Under the pieces are notes generated by a model. That model was not told where the DNA came from and ran no database searches. It was given only the letters and a program-made list of their open reading frames with translations. Below are positions 11,176 to 19,287 of a stretch of 51,620 nt of DNA, one piece after another. Made by a program: the position numbers and the translations under genes. Within the stretch, counting starts at the first letter, position 1. Each line of letters opens with the position of its first letter. The stretch is from Chrysophaeum taylorii (taxonomy: Eukaryota > Sar > Pelagophyceae > Pelagomonadales > Pelagomonadaceae), in NCBI GenBank assembly GCA_029834535.1, contig JAQMWT010000069.1, positions 1 through 51,620 of the forward strand, written 5' to 3'.

Positions 11176-11786
11176 TGTTCGGGTCCTTTAAGGTCGACTG
11201 CTAAGAGGGGGGGGGGGTGCTTGACGGTTTTGGTGTGTTGTGTGTGGTATGAAGGATGTACCTGAAGGGAGTAGATAGGTAGTCGGGGTCATCGCCGAGC
11301 CGCGGGGCAGGCGAAGAGAGGACGGGCCCCGCCCGTAGGTCGTACGCGTGCTACCGCCGGACGTATTGCGACGAAGTGTGACGTCCTGCTGGGCGCGGGC
11401 GGCCTGGGTGGGGCTGCCCGAGGCGGCGACATGGCTAAGGGCGGTGAGGGCACAGCACGACCGGCCCAATGCGTTGGCGATCCTCCACTCGCGGTAGATG
11501 CGGCGAGTTAGGGCCGCCTTTGCCTCTGTGAAGTTGGCGCAGCCGCTTTCCACCCAGGTTCGCGCAGCGATGCGCTCTGCGCATGTTTTAGCGAGGGCGT
11601 GGCATACCGCGCTGGCCTCACCGAAGGAACCAAAGACGAGGCCGGCGACGGTGCCGTAACTACGTAGCCGCTGCTCGACAAGGCCCGAGAAGCCAGGAGG
11701 TGGCGCCGCACCCCCGGCTGGGTGATGATGGCGTCGATGTCGCGAGCGTGAGCGAGGTACTCGGAATGGACTTGCTTGTTCGGGTC
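11171..11786 (-). mobile_element. 586-bp retroposon-like insert with 15-bp target-site duplication
   Basis: TTGCTTGTTCGGGTC occurs at 11171-11185 and again at 11772-11786. Unit 1 of the tandem duplication has a single uninterrupted copy of this site (TTGCGTGTTCGGGTC, about 7270-7284), which is an empty site. The insert itself is 11186-11771. Read on the minus strand it carries an open frame with EASAVCHALAKTCAERIAAR, a stretch ending LTRRIYREWRIANALGR, and finishes with a C-run plus CTCTTAGCAGTCGACCTTAA. This looks like a 5'-truncated non-LTR retroelement: variable 5' end, fixed 3' tail, target-site duplication of LINE-like length. I cannot place the coding fragment in a named family with certainty. 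Confidence 0.65.
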
Positions 11787-12047
11787 GATCAAAACGATTT
11801 TCTGATGACGCACCTCACGAATTCACTGTTAGGGTAAGTGTTGTTCTATTATTCTGGTGTTCATTCTCTCCCGGAATTTTTCTAGCATACAACGTTCTGT
11901 TGTTGCAGTTATACTTCCTTCCGCACATTTGTCGGGAGTCGTTCATCGTTAAGAACCTTACCAATAGTAGTGTGGCCGTCGCAAACAAAAACAACAACTA
12001 GGTCGTCGTCGTCGTCGTCGTCGTTGTGAATCGTGAATCCAACCAAG

Positions 12048-14242
12048 ATGTCATCATCATCATCATCATCATCGAATTTGATGAGGAAGCTCGCGCTGGC
12101 CATCGCCCTCAGCAGCACGACGGCGTTCCCGACAGTTTTGAGCTGCGATCGAGCCTTGGCCGTCGGCGAATCGATCATGTAGGCCGCAATGTTCTTCGTG
12201 ATTCCCTGAGTTGGTACATTCATAGGTCGAGCCCCGCGGAGCTCAGCACAGAACGGTCGGCGATATTCGAGCGCGACGGCATCGAGGTCGAGTGCGGCTC
12301 GAACTACGTTCCCGGGGAGACGCTCGTCGCCAAAATTGATTCGATCGAGACGGGCGACATTCGGTACCTCATGGAGATCACCGCCGGCGCCTTTGACCTC
12401 GGCTGCGAAGGCGACTCGTGCGACGGCCTGCGCTGCGCGAAGGACACGGACGTTACGGGCGACGGCCAGCAGCTCGTCGCGCCGGCGGACGGCTCCGACC
12501 TCTCCTTGTTTCTCGGCTGGGCCACGGCCTTTGGGACCGTCCACATTACCGAGACCTGCACGCTCACCGCGCCCGTCTCGGCGCCCACGATGGCAGAGCC
12601 CGTACCCCCCTCGCCCGTCCCGGCGCCCACGATGGCAGAGCCCGTACCCACCTCGGGACAGGCCGGCACCTTGCCGCCGTACGCGATCGTCACCAACGGG
12701 ACCTGCGCTGGCTTTGGGATGATCGACATTCTAGACGAAGACACGTGCCGCGCGGTCATGAACGACGGCTACTACAACACGCGCGACCAAAATGACAACG
12801 GAGTTCTTGATTTCAACGAAGATTACCCGATCCCCGTCGTCGGCGGCCTGCCGCCGGGCTGCTGGCCCGTCGAGCCCGGTACGCCCGGCTTCGAGGAGAC
12901 CGAGTTCCCGTTCGCGTGTATCACCCCGCTCGAGGACGCCGTCGGCGACTGCAGCGACAACTTCCCGTGCTTCTGCAAGCTCCCCGAGTACGAAATCGTG
13001 TCCGAAGGCACCTGCGTCTCGCACGGCCTCGTCGATATCCTGGACGAGACGCTGTGTCGCGCCGTGATGGATGACGGCTACTACTCGACGCGAGACCAGG
13101 ACAACAATGGCATTGTCGACGCCGACCAGGACTACCCGATCCCCGTCGTCTCGGGGCTGGCGCCGGGCTGCTGGCCGGTCGAGCCTGGCACCCCGGGCTT
13201 CAGCGAGTTTCCGTTTGCGTGCATCACGCCGCTCGAAGGTGCCGTCGGTAACTGCAGCGACAACTTTCCGTGCTTCTGCCTGACTGAGTCTGGCGAGCCC
13301 GAACCTGAGCGGGTGGAGACTTCGCCCGCTGAGCCGCCCGTCTCCTATGCCATCGTGACCAACGGCACGTGCGTCTCGCACGGCATGATCGACATTCTAG
13401 ACGAAGACGCGTGCCGCGCGGTCATGAACGACGGCTACTACAACACGCGCGACCAAAATGACAACGGAGTTCTTGATTTCAACGAAGATTACCCGATCCC
13501 CGTCGTCGGCGGCTTGCCGCCCGGCTGCTGGCCCGTCGAGCCCGGCACGCCCGGCTTTGAGGAGACCGAGTTCCCCTTCGCGTGCATCACCCCGCTCGAG
13601 GACGCCGTCGGCGACTGCAGCGACAACTTCCCGTGCTTCTGCGAGATTCCCGACTACGAAATCGTGCGCGACGGCACCTGCGTCTCGCACGGCCTCGTCG
13701 ATATCCTGGACGAGACGCTGTGTCGCGCCGTGATGGATGACGGCTACTATTCGACGCGCGACCAGGACAACAACGGCGTTATCGACGCCGACCAGGACTA
13801 CCCAATCCCCGTCGTCTCGGGGCTGGCGCCGGGCTGCTGGCCGGTCGAGCCAGGCACCCCGGGCTTCAGCGAGTTTCCGTTTGCGTGCATCACGCCGCTC
13901 GAAGGTGCCGTCGGCGACTGCAGCGACAACTTCCCTTGCTTTTGTTTGGCTAGCGACGACGCTCCAACGATCATGCCGACGCCCGTCTCAAACCAGGAAG
14001 GCGGGTCAATTGTAGACGATCAGGTCATGTCGTCGTCGTCGTCGTCGTCGTCGAAGAAATCGTCCGAGCGGAACGTCGCGTTAATTGCGGGTGTGTCCGT
14101 CGCGGGCGCTGTTCTTCTCCTCCTCCTCCTCCTCGCCCTCGTGTATACTCACCGTGCGAAGAAGAAGACCGCGGCCGAGTACCACGATGTCGACAAGAGG
14201 CGCGACGACACACTCGAAGCAGAGCCCGTCGAAAAGCCATAG
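12048..14242 (+). CDS. single-pass membrane protein with four Cys-rich EF-hand-loop repeats
   Basis: Exon 1 12048-12178, a 47-bp GT-AG intron 12179-12225, exon 2 12226-14242: a 715-residue protein. I chose the start at 12048 because the frame gives a Ser run, then a signal peptide (MRKLALAIALSSTTAFP); the intron removes an in-frame TAG. Residues about 45-165 form a compact domain (VPGETLVAKI, FLGWATAFGTVHITETCTL) resembling a Reeler-like beta-sandwich (inference). Four repeats of about 100 residues follow from residue 196, each with about seven Cys (GTC, GCWPVEPGTPGF, FACITPLE, CSDNFPCFC) and a loop such as DQNDNGVLDFNE or DQDNNGIVDADQ that fits the EF-hand calcium-loop pattern. Near residue 659 comes a Ser run, a transmembrane helix (GVSVAGAVLLLLLLLALVYT) and a short basic tail. 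Likely a cell-surface calcium-binding or adhesion protein. Confidence 0.85.
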
Positions 14243-14815
14243 CACCAAGGACCAAGCCACGGTGCACCCCCCCCCACCCCCACATGTATGATAGGACTGA
14301 CGTAATCACCCAAGAAAAGAAAGCGCGCCACCACGTCGTATGTACACAGGATGCGTCCCATCTTGGACGGGAAAGTGGACCATCTAAATTCATGATATGA
14401 TCCGAAAGACATAGTGGACGTCGTCGCCAGCGGCGTCGCCTTGAGCGTGCGGCAATGGTTTGATGTTCATTATAATGACGAAGGAAGTAGGTTGGCCAAT
14501 ACCCTACCTGAACCGTGTGGCAGTGAACGGCACCTAGGTATGCCCAATTCCGCCTCCAGGCACATCCCTCGTGTCCCCACACCATGCACCAAAAACCCTG
14601 AAGCCCACCCACCCGACCTTTAAAAACCCTACCTGTGTATTATTCTGTGGCAGCGCTTCAACGCTGCCAGCGCAGGCATTTTTTCTCATTGGTCGACTGC
14701 GTTGGCCTTCAACATTCCCTCCAACGTCCCGTGTTTCCCAACTCGAAAGAGCAAAGCAAAACCTTTCTTTGCGCAACAAGCAAAACTTGTTTGCACTCCG
14801 ACGAGAGAGAGCACC
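14243..14815. other. spacer, copy of 9737-10308
   Basis: Near-identical to the unit 1 spacer, including the TGGCAGCG hairpin at about 14649-14670. No gene is supported. Confidence 0.5.
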
Positions 14816-14965
14816 ATGCCGAAGAAAGGCTTGAAGAAGATCTTACAAACGACGGCCAATGTCATTCTCTTCGACAACCCACGCCCACATCGCGAGGACT
14901 ACGCCAAGGCCATCGAGAAAAGAACCGGCGTCAACGTCCCCATTCCGCCCAAGAAGAAGCCATGA
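14816..14965 (+). CDS. small basic protein, 49 residues, copy 2
   Basis: Identical ORF to 10309-10458 in the second tandem unit (starts MPKKGLKKIL, ends VPIPPKKKP). The only nearby difference is in the upstream leader (CAACTCGAAAG here, CAACTCCAAAG in unit 1). Function unknown. Confidence 0.4.
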   Translation: MPKKGLKKILQTTANVILFDNPRPHREDYAKAIEKRTGVNVPIPPKKKP

Positions 14966-15364
14966 AGGACAAGATGCTGCCTCCGTTGCTACCCGAATGA
15001 AGAAAAGCGTTGGCGACCAAGCTTTTTTCATTTAGAAGCCGACGGAGGTAGTATGAAGAAAAAGTCATGAAGAAGAAGCCACAAGTCCAAGACGGTAGAG
15101 CGGCTTACCCAACAGACACGTCGCTCTCCTCCCTTATCCCGCCCCGTGAATTCACGCGCCCGCTCTCGAATCGGTACGCCTAGCCCACTCCAACTCATAT
15201 CCTGCTAATTACCTGTCCGAACAGCCTTCTATCCCCCACCTCGGCTCGAAGGCGCCTGCTACAGTATGTAACATCCGGCGAGAGTCCAGTAGTTTTTTTT
15301 TCGGGGGATGTTAGTAACATTTTGACTATCGAAGCAGCCTAGCTGCTCTCGCGAGGGTGAGTCG
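14966..15364. other. end of the tandem unit and intergenic DNA
   Basis: The duplicated sequence ends at 15274 (TATGTAACAT). Single-copy DNA with an 8-9 base T-run near 15291 leads to the stop of the minus-strand gene at 15365. No gene seen. Confidence 0.5.
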
Positions 15365-16729
15365 TCAATCTTCGAGCATGCGCTGGAAACCCTCAGGGTC
15401 GTAGTCGTCTTCCACCGCAAAATCTTGCTCGGAATCTAGAGATCTGAGGTTGTCATCTTCTGTGATAGGATCTCGAAGGAAGAGTTCCTCCTCGAGAAGT
15501 TCGAGGTATATTGACTTGGCGCGGCCAACGCGCGAATCTGTCTGATTGAATCCGGTTTCGTCGGCGGCAGCCAGCGCGCACTGTAGGCTCTCGACGGTGC
15601 GGGTGACATCCGTGGCTGTCTGCAGTTGCGCTAGGACTTGCCTGAGGGTGTCGCGGCGGGCACGTGCCTTGGCGACGCGGGCCTCTGATGCCGGTCGCCT
15701 GGCTTGGCGCGAGAGGTCGAGCGCGCGGTTGATCGCTTCGATGTCGGTGCCATCGGTCGCTCGGACCAACTCTTTCTCTGCGACGCGGCTCTCGTGGCGG
15801 TTCATCCATTCTCTACAATCGCCATACGAGTGGTTGAGCAACACGTTCCCGAGGCTTTCGAACAACGAGCGGGGCCTCTCGCGCTGGCGGGTTCTCGTCC
15901 ATTCGGTTGGTTCGAGCCCCTTGATGTGCCCCCTCGCGAACGCCAGGAGCTGCCAGGAGACTTGGTTTGTGCCACCAACCCCGCCGTTGACCCAGGCGCG
16001 TACCACTACGCGGCGCGGAGAACACTCTAAAATATTCGGGTGGACGTCTCCGGGCCTGCGGAAGAGCGACATTTTCGCCGGCTTATCGAGGACGAGGGTG
16101 GCGACGCTGTCAATGCATTTTAACAGGCGCCACTCGACGCAGTCCCGCGGAAGATCATAGGTGTAGTCCCATTTTGCCCCGAGCACGAGCGTGGAGGCGA
16201 GCTGAGATTTGTGTTCGTATCGAACAAACGAACAAAAGTCCCTATCCGACGCGTCTCGGATGTCGGAAGTCCCCTCTACAACGCGCTCCCATTCGTGCCA
16301 AATCTCCATCGGCTTGACCGTTCTCGTCCACGAGCACTTGGCGAGAACCCACTGGACGCAGTTGGCGCAGTTCGTAACGACCGCGTTCTTAAGATTTTTT
16401 CTCGCGCTTCTCAGCCATTCGCGAGCCCACTCTCGCGGATCCAGCCGACATTCATACGAATCGGCGAGCGCTGCGACGAACCCCGAAAGCTCCGAGGCCT
16501 TCTGTGTGCTGGTGTTCTTGAGCCATGCTGTCGTAGCCTCGAGCTTGTCCTCGGTCAACGTTTCAAAGTATTGCGGATCGTGAAACACCTTCCGCGCGTT
16601 CTCGGCGTGCGGCCGTTTGGTCTTCCTCAGTTCTAAGTCATCCGCCTCCTTCTTCGGCCGTCCACGGCGTCTCTTTACCGCTGCATCCCTGCTCATCATC
16701 TCGAGCAACGTTCTGTGTCCACACTCCAA
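15365..16729 (-). CDS. uncharacterised protein with an N-terminal AT-hook-like motif
   Basis: A 454-residue ORF. KRRRGRPKK at about residues 19-27 fits the AT-hook core (GRP flanked by basic residues), suggesting minor-groove DNA binding or at least nuclear localisation. The centre is rich in Trp, Cys and Arg (REWAREWLRSARKNLKNAV, CANCVQWVLAKCSW), and the C-terminus is acidic (SEQDFAVEDDYDPEGF). A helical stretch with LSRQARRPASEARVAKARAR may form a coiled coil. No catalytic motif or known family was recognised. The start is set at the first Met; MMSRDAAV ten residues later is an alternative. It could be a host gene or a transposon-derived protein. The GAA microsatellite lies about 100 bp upstream. 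Confidence 0.6.
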   Translation of the reverse strand: MECGHRTLLEMMSRDAAVKRRRGRPKKEADDLELRKTKRPHAENARKVFHDPQYFETLTEDKLEATTAWLKNTSTQKASELSGFVAALADSYECRLDPREWAREWLRSARKNLKNAVVTNCANCVQWVLAKCSWTRTVKPMEIWHEWERVVEGTSDIRDASDRDFCSFVRYEHKSQLASTLVLGAKWDYTYDLPRDCVEWRLLKCIDSVATLVLDKPAKMSLFRRPGDVHPNILECSPRRVVVRAWVNGGVGGTNQVSWQLLAFARGHIKGLEPTEWTRTRQRERPRSLFESLGNVLLNHSYGDCREWMNRHESRVAEKELVRATDGTDIEAINRALDLSRQARRPASEARVAKARARRDTLRQVLAQLQTATDVTRTVESLQCALAAADETGFNQTDSRVGRAKSIYLELLEEELFLRDPITEDDNLRSLDSEQDFAVEDDYDPEGFQRMLED

Positions 16730-16827
16730 AGATTCGTTGAAGAGTTGCCAAGCTGTCTGTCAAACGGAAGAAAAAAGCGCGATGGCCAGCAGCGAACTGG
16801 GAATTGCGCATTCCGAATTCCTGGCTC

Positions 16828-17035
16828 GAAGAAGAAGAAGAAGAAGAAGAAGAAGAAGAAGAAGAAGAAGAAGAAGAAGAAGAAGAAGAAGAAGAAGAAG
16901 AAGAAGAAGAAGAAGAAGAAGAAGAAGAAGAAGAAGAAGAAGAAGAAGAAGAAGAAGAACAAGAAGAAGAACAAGAAGAAGAACAAGAAGAAGAACGAAG
17001 AACGAAGAACGAAGAACGAAGAACGAAGAACGAAG
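16828..17035. repeat. GAA microsatellite
   Basis: Pure GAA runs from 16828 to 16959 (44 units), followed by GAA blocks interrupted by C and then AACGAAG units to about 17035. Long ORFs of Glu, Lys, Arg or Phe in this stretch are only by-products of the repeat. Purine-pyrimidine GAA tracts of this length can form triplex DNA (established for GAA repeats). Confidence 0.95.
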
Positions 17036-17039
17036 GAAG

Positions 17040-17957
17040 ATGACGAATGCTTAGACCACCACGGTTTTACTCATGGAGCAGCAACAACAAACCTCGCCAC
17101 GGAGCGCATCGCGACGCCCTTTGCTGAGGGTTCGAATTTTAGTTCCTAACTCGGCGATGGTTCCCACCGCCGATACAGCAGGGTCGAAGGGCGAGAGAGT
17201 CGGCTGGGAGAACGCGAGATATTTTTCCGGGCACGAGCGGTAAGAGAAAGGTAGGCCGCTCTTGGCAGGAACGGGTCAATGCATGCGCCCAAGTTATCTG
17301 AGCGGCAGGCAGCAGACGCGTAACTGATGTCGTCCAACGTCAAAAGAAAGGATTTTCTATGTTTGAATGTGACCAAGGGTGCGGGAGAGAAGAGGAGGAC
17401 CTACCAAGGTGGCCGGCAGAGAAGTCAACGACGGCGAAGACGAAGTGAGAACGCAGGATCCATGAACACGAAGAGGTAGGGAGGGCAAGGCAATGGCTTG
17501 GAAAGCAATCATCACCAGCGCGCTGGCATAATAGAGAATCGGTCCGTGGAGAACCGACTCGGCGCGCCCATGAAGCGCTGGTCGAGCGAAGACAGACGGC
17601 TCGAGGCTCCATACGCTGGTGAGTGTCAGCGACGGGACACCGCATCGCGAGGAAAGCGTGGGTACATGCATCCGCGATGGATGGATGGTGATGCTGAGCG
17701 TGCGGAAGTGGCGTGTGAAAGAACTTTGGGGCGTATGCGACATTGCGAACACCCGATCACGATCAGGTACGCGCTGAGAGCAAAGAGTGGGACATCCAAG
17801 GTCGGGCGGTGTGTTACATTCACCAAAGTTGTTGCCAAAGACGTGCTGCTGCTGCTGCTGCGGGAGGAAGTCATCGTTTCCGACCACGCCGAGTATTGAC
17901 AAGGACATGTGTTGGGGGTAAGTTCAAGTGTCTGCAGGTCAAGCAAAGACGTTACAG
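17040..17957. other. region with no supported gene
   Basis: A minus-strand ORF at 17357-17908 encodes one hydrophobic stretch (ILYYASALVMIAFQAIALP), but the following bases are more sensible in another frame. There is no family match I can name and no clear start. A remnant of a membrane-protein gene is possible. A CTG run (poly-Gln on the minus strand) lies near 17843. Confidence 0.35.
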
Positions 17958-18630
17958 TATGTGCGTAGAAGTAACGCGAAGTCAAGTCTCGGACTTGCAC
18001 ATTAATAAGAATGATAATAATAAGTCTACATCTCCGAAAGGGAATCGATCGAAATCGACCTTCCGAGAGGCGTTTTGTCTTGGAGAGAAGAAGTATGTCC
18101 GTCGTCGCGAGATCGTTCAAGCACACGGGCTCGTGAGCGCGGCCACAAGCGCGTGCTCCGAGTCGTCGCGCAGCGTGGAGAGGGCGCATGCGGTCGTGCG
18201 CAACGCCCTCAAGACGGTCAAGGACGCGTACGTCGACGAGTTTGCCCAGGTCATCGGAGAAGGGCGGCGGCGGTTGAAGCTCGCAAGGGTTCCGCTCGCC
18301 GGATGCGCCGAAGTTGCCTCGAAGACGCAGACGACGAAAGCCGCGCTCGGGTTGTGTCTGTGGGGATTCGAGCAGCGCGCGGTGACTCAAGAGACACTCG
18401 AGTCGGTCTTGGCCTCGCTCAGCGTGGCGTGGCATTCTAGCCAACGCGCCGACGCCCCAAAGGCACGCTCTCTTCTCGGTCAGCTGCTCGAACACGCTCT
18501 CGATTGTCCCGAACGACGCGCTCGGCCGCCTTACCGCGCGTCGCGTCGACGCCCCCCCCGACGTCGCGTGGGTTGCCAACTTGATCTCGGCCATGCCCCC
18601 CTCGACGCGCTCAGGGGTTTTGACGTCTAG
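17958..18630 (+). CDS. uncharacterised, mostly helical protein
   Basis: The open frame from ATG 17958 gives about 223 residues. From about 18065 the codons are strongly G/C at third positions (GCG GTC GTG CGC AAC GCC CTC AAG), which favours this strand over the overlapping minus-strand ORF. Visible stretches are AHAVVRNALKTVKDAYVDEF, LGLCLWGFEQRAVTQETLES and RSLLGQLLEHALD, consistent with amphipathic helices. The first 35 residues are Asn/Lys/Ser-rich and may be untranslated. The C-terminal 40 residues are Arg/Pro-rich and may be out of frame. A retroposon-tail motif in the opposite orientation lies just downstream. No family recognised. Confidence 0.4.
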
Positions 18631-18644
18631 GCACGCAGGCGGGG

Positions 18645-18685
18645 TTTTTGAAAGTCGACTGCCCTAAGAGGGAGGGGGAAGGGTC
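18645..18685 (-). repeat. retroposon 3'-tail-like motif
   Basis: On the minus strand the sequence is a C-rich run, then CCCTCTTAGGGCAGTCGACT, then TTCAAAAACC. It is the same signature as the 3' end of the 11186-11771 insert, with GG inserted after CTTAG. Confidence 0.45.
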
Positions 18686-18733
18686 TTTGGCGGAGTGGGA
18701 TTTCTCTCGCACTACTACAATATGAAAAGAGCC

Positions 18734-18836
18734 CGCCCGCGCCGCGCCGCGCCGCGCCGCGCCGCGCCGCCTGGTTGTTCTTCTAGTTCCAATAGTTTAC
18801 AAACACCAGTTATTTATTTATTTATTTATTTATTTT
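18734..18836. repeat. CCGCG and TTTA microsatellites
   Basis: A GCGCC pentamer run at about 18740-18771 is followed, after 35 bp, by a TTTA run at about 18810-18836 that touches the stop codon of the Cys-rich gene. Confidence 0.85.
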
Positions 18837-19177
18837 CATGCTGGTTCCAGGATGTTGCAGAGGTCGTCGTCGCAGACGCGCGCGGTACAGGCGTCGGCTT
18901 TGTAGCGGTCGCAGTAGCGGCGCCTCGTGGCAGCGTCGGTGCAGAGCTGGGCCGAGCCGCAGGTGCCGTCGGCGATCGCGTAGTCGCGGCCGTGTCTGTT
19001 GCAGCAGAGGCTGACGGCCAGCGTGACGCAACAGGGCTCGTCGATAGCGCAGGTCCTGTTGGTGACGTCGTCGACAAAGGTGTTGGAGGCGTCGTTGTGC
19101 TTCATGTCGTCGTCGAAGGCGCGGCCGTGGAAGCACCTGAGCGCGGCCGCGGCCGCGAGGAGCGTGGCGACGAACAT
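18836..19177 (-). CDS. small secreted Cys-rich protein (three-finger-like pattern)
   Basis: 113 residues with a signal peptide (MFVATLLAAAAALRCFHG). The mature part has 12 Cys, in the order C, CC, CC, C, C, C, C, C, C, C. It ends CTARVCDDDLCN followed by ILEPA. The C-x4-C-N ending and the even Cys count recall Ly6/uPAR-type three-finger domains, but other disulfide-rich folds fit as well, so this is only a resemblance. Secretion and disulfide bonding are well supported by the sequence. The gene is head-to-head with the Sec66-like gene starting at 19288, with about 110 bp between the start codons for both promoters. No toxin function is implied. Confidence 0.7.
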   Translation of the reverse strand: MFVATLLAAAAALRCFHGRAFDDDMKHNDASNTFVDDVTNRTCAIDEPCCVTLAVSLCCNRHGRDYAIADGTCGSAQLCTDAATRRRYCDRYKADACTARVCDDDLCNILEPA

Positions 19178-19287
19178 CTATGATGAGATACCGACAACAG
19201 CAGCACCACCAAGGGCCTTTTCTTTCTTTCTTTCTTCTTCATTTTCATTGTTTCGTCATCGTAAAGAGTAACCCTCGTCGATTACGC

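Larger units (their letters stand above)
6871..15274. repeat. recent tandem duplication, two units
   Basis: Unit 1 is about 6871-10770 and unit 2 about 10771-15274. The first roughly 400 bp (ABC fragment) is moderately diverged. From 7275 and 11777 onward the copies are almost identical for about 3.5 kb (offset 4502-4507) up to TATGTAACAT at 10770 and 15274. Unit 2 contains 601 bp that unit 1 lacks: one extra element plus its target-site duplication. Differences seen in the identical part are mainly indels in homopolymers (five versus six C near 8100/12605, eight versus nine C near 9770/14270). Confidence 0.9.

Noticed and set aside
16696..17149. Long ORFs of Glu, Lys, Arg or Phe
   Set aside because: They are translations of the GAA microsatellite in different frames.
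17626..18594. 322-codon minus-strand ORF
   Set aside because: Codon composition favours the plus-strand frame in 18065-18600, and no protein motif is seen.
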